Both the position numbers and the translations under genes were made by a program. Under the pieces are notes generated by a model, which worked only from the letters and a program-made list of their open reading frames with translations, did not search any database and had not been told where the DNA came from. Shown in pieces: positions 10,784 to 22,309 of a stretch of DNA of 64,000 bases. Each line of letters starts with the position of its first letter. Within the stretch, counting starts at the first letter, position 1. Source of the DNA: Isochrysis galbana (lineage: Eukaryota > Haptophyta > Isochrysidales > Isochrysidaceae); assembly GCA_018136815.1 (NCBI GenBank), contig CM030931.1, positions 4,222,148 through 4,286,147 of the forward strand. The letters run 5' to 3'.

Positions 10784-12320
10784 AGTGTGGGCATGGGAGG
10801 TTATTTATTACCTGCCAAGTGTGCAGGGACGTATTCCTAGGAACTCATTTCTTGGGACGTTCTTCCCATGAGATGTATCGATGTATGGTGCACCCGGCCT
10901 AAAGGCTCAAGTTGGGTTTTCAATAACCAAAACCAAAAATCAACGGAAGCGAGGAATAAGACGAGAATTGGAGCGCTGGAACTGCCGCGCCGAGATACGC
11001 ACACTGAACACTGACTAACATTTACATTTAACATTTGCATTTGAAAATTGGAAATGGTCACATTTTTCTTTTCTGGTCGACCGTCTTTAAAGTTAGTTTA
11101 ACTGCTTGCTTGTAAAGTACTATTTACATCCTATATGTAACGGTGCTTCCGCGGAGCTCCCATGGCCCATGGCGGCGGCCGCGCTGGCACTCGCCCGCAC
11201 GCCTAGGGCCTAGGGCTAGCAGGGTTGTGGCTGCATGGCTGCAGAACGCATTGATTGGGAAAAGGCGGCCGGGCCGCGGCTGCGCGCAAGGTCGCGTTCC
11301 GTCGAAAGAAGACCATGTGTTTATTTTTTATTCCGTTTAAATCAATCCCGGAATCATACGATGAACAAACCCCTCCCGCGCGGCGAAGGCTGATGTCGCG
11401 GTGTCGCGATCGCTCGGCATGCGCGAATAAATACGGAAAGAGAGCGCAAAACCCCATTGGCCTCCTACTTATAAAAGTAGTTGGTTGGGGAGGGGGGGGG
11501 GGAGGCGAGGGTTAGGTGGGGAGTGGACCGGCTTGTAGCTCGTAGCCCGTGAAGCCGGCACCGATCTCCTCGAGTAATCCAAGAATTTGGTATGCGCGTA
11601 CGTCCGGAAGATGGGTGACGCGAAGGTGGATGCCACGACGGTCTGTCTGGGTCTGGGTCTTGGTCTGGGACCACCCGAACATGTTGCGCACAAACGATAT
11701 CAATCAACAATTCGAGACCATTATCCGGAACGACAAGGTCGACGCGGCTCGCGGCGTGGATAACGCGACCAAGTTGGGCAAGTGTCTTGCAAAGACTCGC
11801 TTCCGCGTTGAGAACCACGAGCCACGAGCTTCCTAGTTCGACCCTTTCGTGTGTCAATCCGTGCCAGCGCTACCGGAGCCCGTACGAACAAGCACGTGCT
11901 GGCGAACAACGGACGACGGTCACGGTCACGGTCGCCGCCGTGACGCCTCCTCCTCATTGTAAACTTATAAGTATGAACTTATCTGAGACGGGCGAGGAGA
12001 AACAGAGCAAACCACAATAGCAAAGAAAAACGCGCGCGCACAAAACATAATAGCGCGCAAGCGCTTCCGAACGCTACCTGCTCTCTTGTCTCTTGCACTT
12101 CTTTCCATGTTCAATTGACCTCCCCCCATCTCCCCACCCCCCACACGCACCCGACTTTAGAACGAACGTGAAAGCTTCACAACCTCATCACAACCCATAA
12201 CGAAATCTATTGGTATTGGTACTTAAAGGCATGACCGTCGAAAGTCCAACAAATACACTTGCATATTACCCATGACTAGGCCCGTTGTCGGTGTGTGCTT
12301 CCTTGTGTCTTTACGGCATA
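10784..12320. other. Intergenic; LTR-like fragment only
   Basis: No gene recognised. It contains the fragment at 11347-11452 described separately and a poly-G run near 11492-11502. Short minus-strand frames around 11465-11957 have no recognisable domain. Confidence 0.4.
11347..11452 (+). repeat. Fragment related to the gypsy 3' flank/LTR region
   Basis: Shares CGGAATCATACGATRAACAA, GCGACAAAGGCTGA-like sequence, GTCGCGATCGCTCG and GAAATACGGAAAGAGAGCGC-like sequence with 39331-39430. It is probably a decayed solo LTR piece, or both loci carry the same older repeat. Confidence 0.6.
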
Positions 12321-14122
12321 TCATAGGATACCCGGGATGAAGACGAAGGGGACACGTTGTTTGTACTCGAGCCAGTCAGCTCCATACTTCAGAGAACAGG
12401 CATGGTCGTCACGCCATGCGCGGTGCATGAGCAGTACCGCAAAGTAGACGGGATAAAAATAGGCAATGGGCGTAGTAAATCCGCAGGTGAGCGACCAAGC
12501 GAGACCCATCAACCAGTCGCCAGTGTAGTTGATCTTGCGCGCCATTCCCCACCTGCGTTTCGAGGACGGGGGCGCGCGTTCAGACAGAGTCTGCGCCTAC
12601 TGCAGTGGCCCCATACGAAACGGAAGCGGGTAGAAAGGGCTTAGCCGCCTAACAGCATTCTCCTGCTTGGTGTGACGCTTACCATCCTGACACAAGGAGC
12701 TTTGACCCTCGCTTGGTCTGCATCCATTGCAAATGACGCACTGAATCGGCGTTTGGATCGCGCCGGAATGCGTCTTTTTCCGAGTTGGCACCACGGAATA
12801 TGCAATAGCCCAATAGGTTGAGTAGGGCAATTGTAACGATCGCCCATGTCGGAAGACGAGGGTCGTGGTCAACCAGAAGCCGAGCCTAAACGTGAGGGAA
12901 ACCGTCGTGACACTATCAATGCCTGGGGAAACAGCGGACACGACATCTCTCGCCCAAATATCTCAACCCAGCAACCGCCCCTTTCAGGTTTGTTCGCACC
13001 TGGAGCGAGTACGTGAACGGAACCCAAGCAAGGTCACCAAACGATAGCATGAAACCGAAGCCATCCGTGGTGACATCCATAGTGGTGAGAATCGACTGAA
13101 GAAGCGGAATCGAACAGGCAGTCAAAGGACGGGTGCATTTCGCTGCGTGCTACGCGAGCTGGGCAGCAGAGCCTCGGGGGTGTACGCCTACAGCATGATT
13201 GGATGGTCTAAAAAAACACCTGCTCGTTGTAAAGGCCATCCCAAACGTAGAGGAGTTGAAATGCATTGACAAGCAGCATGGACGGCGAGACGGAGCTATG
13301 CAGCTCATACTGCTTGTACGCCATTCCGAGATTCAATACGGCCCATCCGATGAGGCCTGGGCGCAGCTCGCAGCACACTTTCAGGTCAAGCATGCCGATT
13401 CTTGGATTAAGAGGCCGTCCCATGAAGAAGTCATAGACTGGGTTTTGTGAGTTACCGCCATCGGCGAGCATGCAGCCCGGGACAAAGGAAGACACATAGC
13501 TATAGGCCGCGAGCAGGGTTGAGAGCACGCACGACGCAGTCGCTAGCTGTAGGTAGTGATCGTAGAGCCAACTTAGACTGATGCCAAGGAGAGGTAAGCC
13601 ATGCACACACCCCGCCAGCGAGAGCCAGAAGGCAAGATGCGCATTGATCGGGTACTTGAGGCGGGTGCCATCGCGGAGCATGACGCCATCAACACGGGGC
13701 CCAGGAAGGAGAACGTACAGCGCGCACTGGATGGCTGTCCACCCAACGACCACTGCGAATGTGTCCCAGTCCCAAAGGGGCCTAAGCTCCACACTAGTCA
13801 AAACCTCAAGCACACTCGTCGGAGTCGAGATACAGCCGTGGCGGCCACACGCGGCGTAGAGGCCAATGACAACCAGCGGGAGAAGGAGCATCGTCGAGGC
13901 CGCGCCCCACGGCCCACCGAACTCCAGCTCCGTGGTGACCTTGTTGACAAGCTTCTGACCGTTGGGCGCCTCTGCTGCGCCGCGAGCCTTTGAGGGCGAA
14001 TTAGCACGGCCGTTCGTCAGCGAAGCGGGCGGTGTGGGCGAGGCGGTATTTAAAGCAGTCCTGCTCCTCGCCGCCGGCTCGCTCTGCCTGCTTCGCACCA
14101 GGGAGGCGCTCTCACGCGGCAT
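12321..14122 (-). CDS. ERG24: Delta(14)-sterol reductase (ERG24/FACKEL family), four exons
   Basis: Exons 14122-13220, 13095-13000, 12885-12683 and 12552-12321 join in frame to 477 aa; the three introns (124, 114 and 130 bp) are GT-AG. The enzyme reduces the C14=C15 bond of sterol intermediates in the ER using NADPH. Visible signatures are LEFGGPWGA near residue 68, [19 protein letters not shown], the exon-2 block [39 protein letters not shown], and the C-terminal GDWLMGLAW and [20 protein letters not shown] favours C14-reductase over 7-dehydrocholesterol reductase. Several membrane segments are apparent. The N-terminal 60 residues are Ser/Ala-rich and unconserved. It is divergently arranged with the Get3-like gene at 14734. 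Confidence 0.9.
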
Positions 14123-14394
14123 CGTCCGCGGGCAGCGCGAGGAGCCGAGCCAACCTCAAAGAGGGAGGGAGGGAGCGAGCGTGCGAGCCCCTCTTCTTCC
14201 CCAAGGAGTGTCGACGCTCTAGACTTTGGAGATGATTCATTTAGAGCTCTATTCATACTCGCAAGATTGTTTTTTATAATTCACACCACCCCTGGGGAGA
14301 GGATGAGAGAGAGGGAGAGATGTGGGGGGCGCAGAGAAAAGGAGGGAGGGACAAGAGGGAGCAGATCGGGGGTCTGGGTGGTTAGAGAGAATAC

Positions 14395-14640
<246 letters not shown>

Positions 14641-14733
14641 GTGTGTGGAATCTCTCTCTTTTCTCTGTTTCCTTCACCCAACCTGCAGGGTGCCCCTCCG
14701 TCCCCAATTCTTACGCGGCGAGCTCGCTCTCCG

Positions 14734-16992
14734 ATGGCGCCAGGCCTGCGTGCCGCCCTGCTGGCGATGCTGGCGGGCGCAGTGGACGGTTGGGCAATGA
14801 GACTTCCAAGCCTGGCCGCTCTCACACCGCGCGCTACACCCCACGCCTCTGCGCACGTCGCCCCCCCCGCCGTTGGCCCCCTCTCACGGCTGCTCTCCAC
14901 TGAAGGCTCCGCCCAGCGCCTCATCTTTGTCGGAGGCAAGGGCGGCGTGGGGAAGACGACGACGTCGAGCGCGATAGCCGTGCGGTGTGCCGATGCAGGT
15001 CTCCGCACGCTCATCGTCTCAACAGATCCCGCACACTCCCTGGGTGACGCGCTCATGCAAGACCTCTCAGGAGGCAAGGCAGTGGACATCATCGGGTGTG
15101 AGAACCTGTCAGCAATGGAGGTGGACACGGAAGATGCTGTAAAGCGGTTCCGCGCGGCAGTGAGCGGCTTTCGCGCGGCAGATCTCGGCCTTGGTGGAAT
15201 CGCCGAGGAGGTGATTGGCCAACTCGGACTTGATGCATTTGCTGATGTGCTGGACAATACGCCTCCTGGCCTCGATGAGCTCCTTGCTCTTGCTGAGGTC
15301 CTCGAACTCGTCCGAACGAGCTCAGCGGGCGGCTCTGTGGTCGACGAGTACGACCGCGTCATATTCGACACGGCCCCAACCGGACATACTCTTCGGCTGC
15401 TCGCCTTCCCCGACTTCCTCGACAACTTGCTGGACAAGCTCATCAAGCTCAAATCTCGTGTGCAGGGCGCGTTGAAGTTGCTCTCCGGCATGATCGGCCC
15501 CTCTGCTAACCCAGCGGCCAAGCTCGAGATGGCGGTTCGACGCTTGGAGGAAGTGCGCAATCGCGTGGTTAATCTTCAGGCGCTGCTCACCAATGCTGAT
15601 ACCACCGATTTCGTTGTCGTTTCCGTGCCAACACGTTTGGCGGTCGCAGAGTCGGCAAGGCTGCTTTCCACTCTTGTGGAGCAGGATGTGCCCGTGCATC
15701 ACCTGGTGGTCAACCAGTTCATTTCGCCCAGGTCGACCCCACAGTATGTGGACAGGATTCATGAAGAGCAACAGCGAGCACTCAAAGACCTTGACTCTGG
15801 TAAGTCAACGCTATCCGAACTGAGTGTGTCACGAGTACCCTTCCTTGAGTCAGAGGTGCGCGGCGTCTATCCATTAAAGTATTTTGGCGCACTCGCCTTT
15901 GGTGGCGAGAACGGCGCGGCGTGGGAGGAGCTGCTCGACTCTCCGAAGGAGCGTTTCGTTCTCGTAGGCGGCAAGGGCGGCGTCGGCAAGTCGACTACCT
16001 CTTCTAGCCTTGCCGTCACCTGTGCAGAACGTGGCTGTAACACGCTCATTGTGTCAACCGATCCGGCCCACTCGCTTGGTGATGCTCTCGATGTTGATCT
16101 CTCAGATGGCAAGCCCAGGAGGATCGAAGGTGTTGCCGGGGGTTCGTTGTGGGCGGTAGAGGTCAAAGTGGACGAGGCGGTCCGTGACTTCAAAGCGTTG
16201 CTCACGGGGCTCGCCGACGAATCTACCCGTGGGAGCGGGCAGATTGGCATCGCCGATTTTGCCAACGTACTCGATGCCGTACCCCCTGGTGTGGACGAGC
16301 TCGTCGCACTCGCAAAGGTGGTGGGGCTTGCGCGACGTAACGAGCTTGGAGTGCGCTTTGACCGCGTGATCATCGACACTGCGCCCACGGGACACACTCT
16401 CCGGTTGCTTTCCTTTCCGCAATTCTTGGACCGATTCATCGATCGTCTTCTTGCTTTGCGCGCTAAGTTTGACTCGGCCACAGCCGCGGTTGGCGTTGCA
16501 ACTAATCTTCTTGGCAATCTCTTCAACGGCGGCAGCAACGCGCAGAGTAGTGGTAAGGACCGCGGGAGCTCGTCGACCGACGACGAGCCCTCTGCTGTGA
16601 AAGCCTTGAAGGACTTCCAAGGGCAAATGCGCGAGTTACAGTTGTTACTGCACGATCACGACGCGTCGGAGTTCGTCATTGTGTCAATCCCGACTGCCCT
16701 TTCGCTCTGTGAAGCAGAGCGGCTACAGGCTGCGCTTAAAAAAGAGGACGTGGCAGTCCGACGTGCTGTACTCAACCGGCTCCTTGACGATGGCAAGCAG
16801 CAATCATTCATCGATCGCCTCGCTAAGGGGCAGAGCCAATGCCTTGACGAACTGTATGAGCTTGGCGAGCGCTCGGACGTCTCAGTCACCCCTGTGCCCT
16901 TATTCGATGTCGAAGTGCGCGCTGTGTACGGACTCCGCGCGCTCGGGAACGCCCTCTTCTCGCCACCGCCGCGTGATGATTTGAACAAATAG
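14734..16992 (+). CDS. Two-domain Get3/ArsA-type ATPase with hydrophobic leader
   Basis: Single-exon 752 aa protein. Each half carries the Get3/ArsA machinery: P-loop GGKGGVGKTTTSS (about residues 67-79) and GGKGGVGKSTTSS (from about 412), the following STDPAHSLGDA, and the switch block DTAPTGHTLRLL at about 212 and 548. Eukaryotic cytosolic Get3 has one such domain and works as a homodimer; bacterial ArsA pumps are fused pairs. Here the fusion follows a leader (MAPGLRAALLAMLAGAVDGW) that resembles a signal peptide, suggesting the plastid or secretory system. Cytosolic Get3 inserts tail-anchored proteins, so an organellar targeting-factor or arsenite-related role are both possible. I took the ATG at 14734 because earlier frame is microsatellite. 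Confidence 0.85.
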   Translation: MAPGLRAALLAMLAGAVDGWAMRLPSLAALTPRATPHASAHVAPPAVGPLSRLLSTEGSAQRLIFVGGKGGVGKTTTSSAIAVRCADAGLRTLIVSTDPAHSLGDALMQDLSGGKAVDIIGCENLSAMEVDTEDAVKRFRAAVSGFRAADLGLGGIAEEVIGQLGLDAFADVLDNTPPGLDELLALAEVLELVRTSSAGGSVVDEYDRVIFDTAPTGHTLRLLAFPDFLDNLLDKLIKLKSRVQGALKLLSGMIGPSANPAAKLEMAVRRLEEVRNRVVNLQALLTNADTTDFVVVSVPTRLAVAESARLLSTLVEQDVPVHHLVVNQFISPRSTPQYVDRIHEEQQRALKDLDSGKSTLSELSVSRVPFLESEVRGVYPLKYFGALAFGGENGAAWEELLDSPKERFVLVGGKGGVGKSTTSSSLAVTCAERGCNTLIVSTDPAHSLGDALDVDLSDGKPRRIEGVAGGSLWAVEVKVDEAVRDFKALLTGLADESTRGSGQIGIADFANVLDAVPPGVDELVALAKVVGLARRNELGVRFDRVIIDTAPTGHTLRLLSFPQFLDRFIDRLLALRAKFDSATAAVGVATNLLGNLFNGGSNAQSSGKDRGSSSTDDEPSAVKALKDFQGQMRELQLLLHDHDASEFVIVSIPTALSLCEAERLQAALKKEDVAVRRAVLNRLLDDGKQQSFIDRLAKGQSQCLDELYELGERSDVSVTPVPLFDVEVRAVYGLRALGNALFSPPPRDDLNK

Positions 16993-19171
16993 CGTGCGCC
17001 GGCGCTCTTCTTCAGCAGAGACTGCCATGGAGGATATGGACAAATATTGGCCCCTTATGACCCCTCGTTACTACTGTTTCACAAGACCACATCTTCTTCG
17101 GGAGCTCCATAGCGCTGTTCGCGGCGTCGGGGTGGCAATCGAGGAGAAGACCAGTGGGTCAATTCCAGACGAAGACTTACAGCACGTAGGTGTGGAGGGA
17201 AGATCGAGAATGGGCGGGATGCACCCTTTTGCGAGCCCTGCCCCAAGCATCAGCGACGAGCGGGTGGAACGATCGCCATATGATAGAGCTAATCGAGGCG
17301 TAATAGGAAATAGTCAGCGTCGCCATTTCGCCAAAAATGCGTCTTCCAGCTGGGATTTGTGCCCAGAAAGATAACATTCGAGTCATCGTGCGGGTGAAGA
17401 AGTGTGCCGCGGGTTTGCCTTCAGCGGAGGCTCAGAAGTAAGAAGGGCTGCAATCTGAGGTTCCGTCTCTTTTTCGGCCGGCACCCCATCATTTTGGTAT
17501 GAGAGTATACCAGCACCGTTGAAGCGTGGTCATCTCCCCCTGTGGAACCGCCACTTCCCCTCTCCATGTGCGGTGTTCGGCGTGCGTGGGCGGTGTCGTG
17601 GGTTAGAACATTTCAGACAGTTTCGACACGCATTCTATAAATGACGAGCAAGCCGCACACCAAACACCCCCACTCCTGTCTTGAGATGCCAGCAGGCAAG
17701 ATGCAGGGTGTGACGCCACAACGAACACATTGCGGAAGTGACGCACGGCCCACGATGGCATCAGTTGCATAAGGTATAAATAATGGTCAACAATCTAACG
17801 CATGAGATATAATTAATGGTATTTTTGCGCGACGATGGCCCTTCTGCTCAGACGGTTGCTCGCATGCCACGGGGCGGGAGAGAGCAAGGCGGCCGGGATT
17901 TTTGTAGCGAGCGCCCGCTTGCTCCCCGGGGCCCTGCTTGGACGGTTCCCCGCATGCCGCCGGGCCGCTGGGCGGATCTTGTATAAGTCATGGTGTCATG
18001 GTCATGGTCAACAAACCGCAAACCGTTTTGCGGCGATGGCCCGCTTGCGGTCTGCGGCAGAATCTGCATGGGGGCGGACCGGGGCGGGTTGGGAGGCGGG
18101 TGGAAGCGGCTCGAGGCGCGCGGCCCCAAGAGGCTTGATTGCCTCCTCAGGGAGGCGTGCTAACAGCCCCCCCCCCCCCCAAGATGATTGGCGTGGCCGA
18201 ACAACCCCCCCCGCTGAGGTGATGTCCCCCAAGGCTTGAGCTTGGCGTGAACAGTTTCCCCCGCGGAGTTCGCCCCCCCCCCCCCCCCCCCCCTCCCGGC
18301 TCCCTGCTACAGGGGGGTAGGGGTCGAAGTTATACCCGAGATGTGGGGGTGTCAACAAAAAAAAGAACCTGAGGTTGCGGCCTCTTCGCCGCCGACACTA
18401 CGGCGCACCAGTATAATGCATATGCACACACAACCATGTAAGCGCGCAGACCCGCGGGCTCCGACGTGCGATTCTTCATGCCCGAAACCTCTCCAACCAC
18501 CATCCCAGAAAATTTGCTGCCGAGTCATAGGATCCACGCTGCGAGCTAACTGCCTGGGCGCCTTAGCATTCACTGTCTCAGCCATGCACAAGCACAAAGA
18601 GGTTCAACATGCCTTGGTTCGCGCCTGACCACCGCACTTCAAGGTCGGCTTGAGCAGCTACACACCAACGTGAACATCTACTGCACTTGAAAATGGATTT
18701 CCCTATGAGGATTTCTCCTGTTTTCCTTTCATTTGTCATTTGTTGGTTCTTGGGTGATGGAGGCAAAGGGGTGGGTGTGATGCTGCAGTAGTGATGGCAC
18801 AGTCACGGCACCGCGCACAGCCCTCTTGGCTATAGCGTTACGCAGTCGCGAACACTATGCGATAACAGCGAGTTGCAGGGCGCTCTCACGCTAGAGTGGC
18901 AGGTCCATGTGCTTCGTTGAGATAGTCAGCAGCGTTTACGCGTTGTCTCATGACGGAATGCACTTTCAAGTGGGATATTGCGCCAAGCCCAAGGCCCAGC
19001 TTCGAGCTCCCGCCAACCACAAGCACAAAAGGACAGGCATGCTGGCAATGCAACCTCTAGATTATATGTGCCGGGCTGAAACCGGTGCGTCTGCTGTTCA
19101 ACGCGGGACAGCATCCTTTGTACATTCAACGTGCCTACTGTCCTCCACTTGAGAAGCTATTGCAAAGACAA
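16993..19171. other. Intergenic, no gene supported
   Basis: GC-rich frames around 17835-18358 contain C runs (18166-18180, 18267-18292) and no domain. On the minus strand, 18552-18480 begins MAETVNAKAPRQLAR and reads RQQIFWDGGW before a possible donor; it could be a first exon, but no partner exon was found. A few AT-rich bases lie near 17770-17825. Confidence 0.35.
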
Positions 19172-19405
19172 TCACATCCCCGACTGCTCAGCAAAGACTT
19201 GGCCGACGATGGTAGACATCTCGAGGAATTTGAAGGTACAGTTATGTATGCACTGCTCCTCTCGAGGGCGCAGCTGCCGAGTGATTCCAAAGTCCTCGAT
19301 ACATTCATTGAAACAGCGGTCAACGCACTCATTGATACGGATCAGAGCCTTCTTCTGTTCGATTGCCTTCATGGCGAGCATTCTCGAGGCCAACCCCTCC
19401 GACAT
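19172..19405 (-). CDS. TIM9: Small Tim chaperone (Tim9-like), mitochondrial intermembrane space
   Basis: 77 aa, about the usual length of small Tims. It has the twin CX3C motif: CFNEC and CIHNC separated by 16 residues, with the typical PREEQ between them and FLEMSTIVGQVFAEQ after them. Such proteins form hexamers (Tim9-Tim10) that escort membrane proteins across the mitochondrial intermembrane space. The spacing and the tail (K-FLE-S--VG--F-EQ) look most like Tim9. I chose the ATG at 19405; the frame is open upstream, but that extension lacks conservation. Confidence 0.8.
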   Translation of the reverse strand: MSEGLASRMLAMKAIEQKKALIRINECVDRCFNECIEDFGITRQLRPREEQCIHNCTFKFLEMSTIVGQVFAEQSGM

Positions 19406-20941
19406 CAGCCGACGCGAAACTTGTGCGTGTGACGGCTGCGAGAGAAACCTATCTCGCACAGCACGCTGGCGATGTACACAAGTTGCAGCCGTCACCGTCG
19501 AGGACCGGCAGTGCTGCAGCACGCACCTCCCGCCACGCACCGGCCGCCTTATGTCCGTGTGTTTCTTCAGCGGAGTACTCCATGTATTCTATCAAGTAAA
19601 ATTTACTTGTAGAGGCTATTCGTATCACATGGTGCACAACTCATATCGCTGCAATTTTTCTCCGCCTTTTTCATTCGTTCGGTTTCACAGCAACCTTTGT
19701 TCACACCAGGGAGCAAGGAGGCGCCATCTTGGTAGAAACTTTGTTCTTTCGCGGTCGCGCTCTCGTTCAAGGCCGCGCCGCCAGCGATTGAGCCACCTCC
19801 TTAGGGCAGGCCACGCACGGCCTGTGCCGCACGGCTCCTCCGCCCGCGCGTCTCGAGCACTGGCTCCGCCAAGGTCGCGTTCCGTCTAATATGGGGCATA
19901 ACTCAAGTTGAGCCATCAAATGTCCATACAATAATACTCGAATATGTGTAAACATAACAATATATAATAGTGGTCTTTTGTCTTTTCAGTTTTCAGTTTT
20001 CAGGCCAATTCGACGTAACATTAAAGACAATACTCCCCCGTCTTCATCTTCTTCGGCTTCGTCTTCCTTTTCCTTTACTTCACCGAGGAAGTCCAATGGA
20101 TGTCCAAAATCCAAGATCCTCCCTTCACCCTTCAGGTATGTTTCTATCAACTTTGTCACACGGTGCTGGGTGGGCGCCGCTGTCGAGCTGTCGATCGTCA
20201 TGCGGCATGCGGCGCATTTGTTGTATGCCACACTCGTAAATCACGTTTATGTCAACGTTGAGGTCGCGATCCGTCGAATATGGGACGGAATCAAGTTGAG
20301 CCATCAAATAATTTGTATTTGTCAAATATCCGTCCGTACCCGTTTACAATAATAATATATTATTGATTCCGGAGCTGTCGGCGGCACGTGAGATTTCCAG
20401 GCGACGGTTTTCCAAAAAAGGAGCAAGAGAAACGCAGGTTTCAAGTTTCATCGCAGGCGCTAGGGACATGGGACATGGACATGGGACATGGGACATGGCT
20501 ATTCAAGAACAAGAATGAGCGGCGGTAATCAGCAATGCCGGTGCTGGCAGCAGAGAGGCCGGCAGCGAGGGGTGGAGTTCCAGCGTTGAGGGGTTGAGTG
20601 AGGCGCCCAACAGGCCGCCGCGCTGTAGGTCGTAGGCCGTAGGTTCGTTCGGGCCGAGCTTCTATCTACCCGAAGCTGTAGACGTCGCTCGTCAGCAGTG
20701 GTGTGGTGCGCTCCACGATCGCCGCCGTCATGCCGTCATGGGGGGCAGGCGAAAGCAAGATCACTCTCTGAGATCACGGGTGGCTGCGTGCTTGCACAAG
20801 GATTTCCGATTTTTCATTCAGGGGCCTTCAGCTCAGCGTCATAGCACATGAATAGACACACTATGTGCTATATCATATTCCATATTATAATGATGATTGG
20901 GCTGTACTAGACAAAAGAAAGATGTGTGATATGTGAAAGAA
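19406..20941. other. Intergenic with a short direct repeat
   Basis: No gene recognised. An 81-aa acidic minus-strand frame (20231-19986) has no known domain. A GGGACAT tandem run lies near 20465-20505 and AT-rich sequence near 19930-19970 and 20870-20900. Confidence 0.4.
19873..20311 (+). repeat. Pair of ~50-bp direct repeats
   Basis: 19873-19922 and 20263-20311 share GTCGCGNTCCGTC, AATATGGG and TCAAGTTGAGCCATCAAAT. A shorter piece (GGTCGCGTTCCGTCGAA) recurs at about 11289. Confidence 0.7.
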
Positions 20942-21574
20942 TTACGACACCGATTTCGATGTTGTCAACAAGTAGAATAGGTGTCGGGCAAATGTGACGC
21001 AATTATTTAGGCCGTGGCTAGGACCACCATCTGGACACGGCTTCTCAGCGTATGCAGTCGCCATCACACCATCCACAGCTGCACCCACACTCGAGTCCTT
21101 GTATGTGCGAAGCCCATCCCAAGTATCGCTGATGAGCTCCTTGATGCCTCTGCGAGTCCAGTACTGCCTGTCTACCGCTAGTGAGGAGTGAAGGCATTCT
21201 GTGTACTGTACGTGCAGGGCAGCGGGATCCGTGTCGCTCCAGTGCTCTTGCAAAACGATGTGGGGAAGCCCATCCGAAGTAGTCCGAGCGGTGAGGTCAT
21301 ACTTGAGGAAGATGAAGTTACGCCCTGTCTGATCCATAAGATAGCGGGCCTCTCGTCCGCCGATAGTGAACAGTTCAAAGCGCACCTGCACCCACGCATG
21401 CCGTGGGTGAGGGCCAGCGCCATCGTTGTAGCAGTACCAGATGTCGCTCGCAGTGGCAGAATACAAGGCAGGGGTGTGCAAGCGCCGTGCAAGACACTTG
21501 GCATCATGCCGCATCAGAGACCCTTTGCAAAACTCGACGGACAACCGGCCTCCCATCAGCTTGGGCGAGCACAT
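20942..21574 (-). CDS. Unknown protein, possible papain-like fold
   Basis: 210-aa frame of unrecognised family. Its composition looks coding, with no low complexity. RHAWVQVRFEL in the N-terminal half and HGLNNCVTFARHLFYLL near the C-terminus resemble the His-then-Cys order of circularly permuted papain-like (LRAT/NlpC-type) enzymes; this is a motif impression only. The true start may be upstream: just beyond the ATG, an acceptor (TTATTGTAG) and a hydrophobic leader frame (MFRLYFFLLASSTDG, about 21748) suggest a first exon encoding a signal peptide, but the donor is ambiguous. Confidence 0.45.
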   Translation of the reverse strand: MCSPKLMGGRLSVEFCKGSLMRHDAKCLARRLHTPALYSATASDIWYCYNDGAGPHPRHAWVQVRFELFTIGGREARYLMDQTGRNFIFLKYDLTARTTSDGLPHIVLQEHWSDTDPAALHVQYTECLHSSLAVDRQYWTRRGIKELISDTWDGLRTYKDSSVGAAVDGVMATAYAEKPCPDGGPSHGLNNCVTFARHLFYLLTTSKSVS

Positions 21575-22199
21575 TCCGGCTGTGCCGGCGTCGACAGCCT
21601 TCGTCTACAATAAGGCCTAAAATTAGAGTACTCCAGAGCTATACCCCTACGTAAAGTCCCGACAGCAAGCGGCGCGCTCTCTCTGCGCGCGAAAAGCAGT
21701 CGTCCGTCCGTTGATGAAGCGAGCAGAAAAAAGTAGAGCCTGAACATGTCCGCGAACTTGCTGAGGGGGTGCGGGGTCAGTTTGAGCGTGTCCATGAAGA
21801 AGAGCTTGATGGCTCTTGGTCTTGGGCTGAGTTCTTCGTTCTTCACCCTCTTCATGCTGCTTCAGCATGCACCACAGCGCTATGTACTTCCCTGGCGCAG
21901 TGCGAAGGCAGGCGCCCCTCTTAATCTCAAGGAACCCTACATGGCATGATGTACATGGTAAATACGGGTTAATCGTGTTTGTACAGAGGCCAAAAACAGC
22001 CCGTTTTCACCGTGTTTCAAATGCCCTTGCCCACCCTAGCAGCAAGCCGGATTTGTGAGGTTCTAGGCCGGTCACTCACGCTTTTTAACAACTATTTTCC
22101 ATCCCTCCTGGGTGTCCAAGGATTCCCCAGGGACCCCCCTTACCTGCCCCCCCTCCCCCCCCCCCCCCCCCGCGAACCCCCTCTACCCCACGAAAATCC
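21575..22199. other. Possible first exon of the 20942 gene, then intergenic
   Basis: Minus-strand 21855-21650 reads as a hydrophobic leader followed by Arg-rich sequence. 21980-22199 has a C run (22150-22170) and no gene. Confidence 0.35.
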
Positions 22200-22309
22200 A
22201 TGGCGTCGGTGAGTGACTCCCCCGCCTTGTCCGGCCCATGGAGGTCTATTTTGGGAGAATGGGAGGATTGCGCGCGTGAGGGAATCAAAGCAGTGAATGT
22301 CGGGCGAAT

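Noticed and set aside
14734-16992. Bacterial contamination suggested by a fused ArsA
   Set aside because: The neighbouring sterol reductase has GT-AG introns and shares its promoter region; codon and GC content match the rest of the window.
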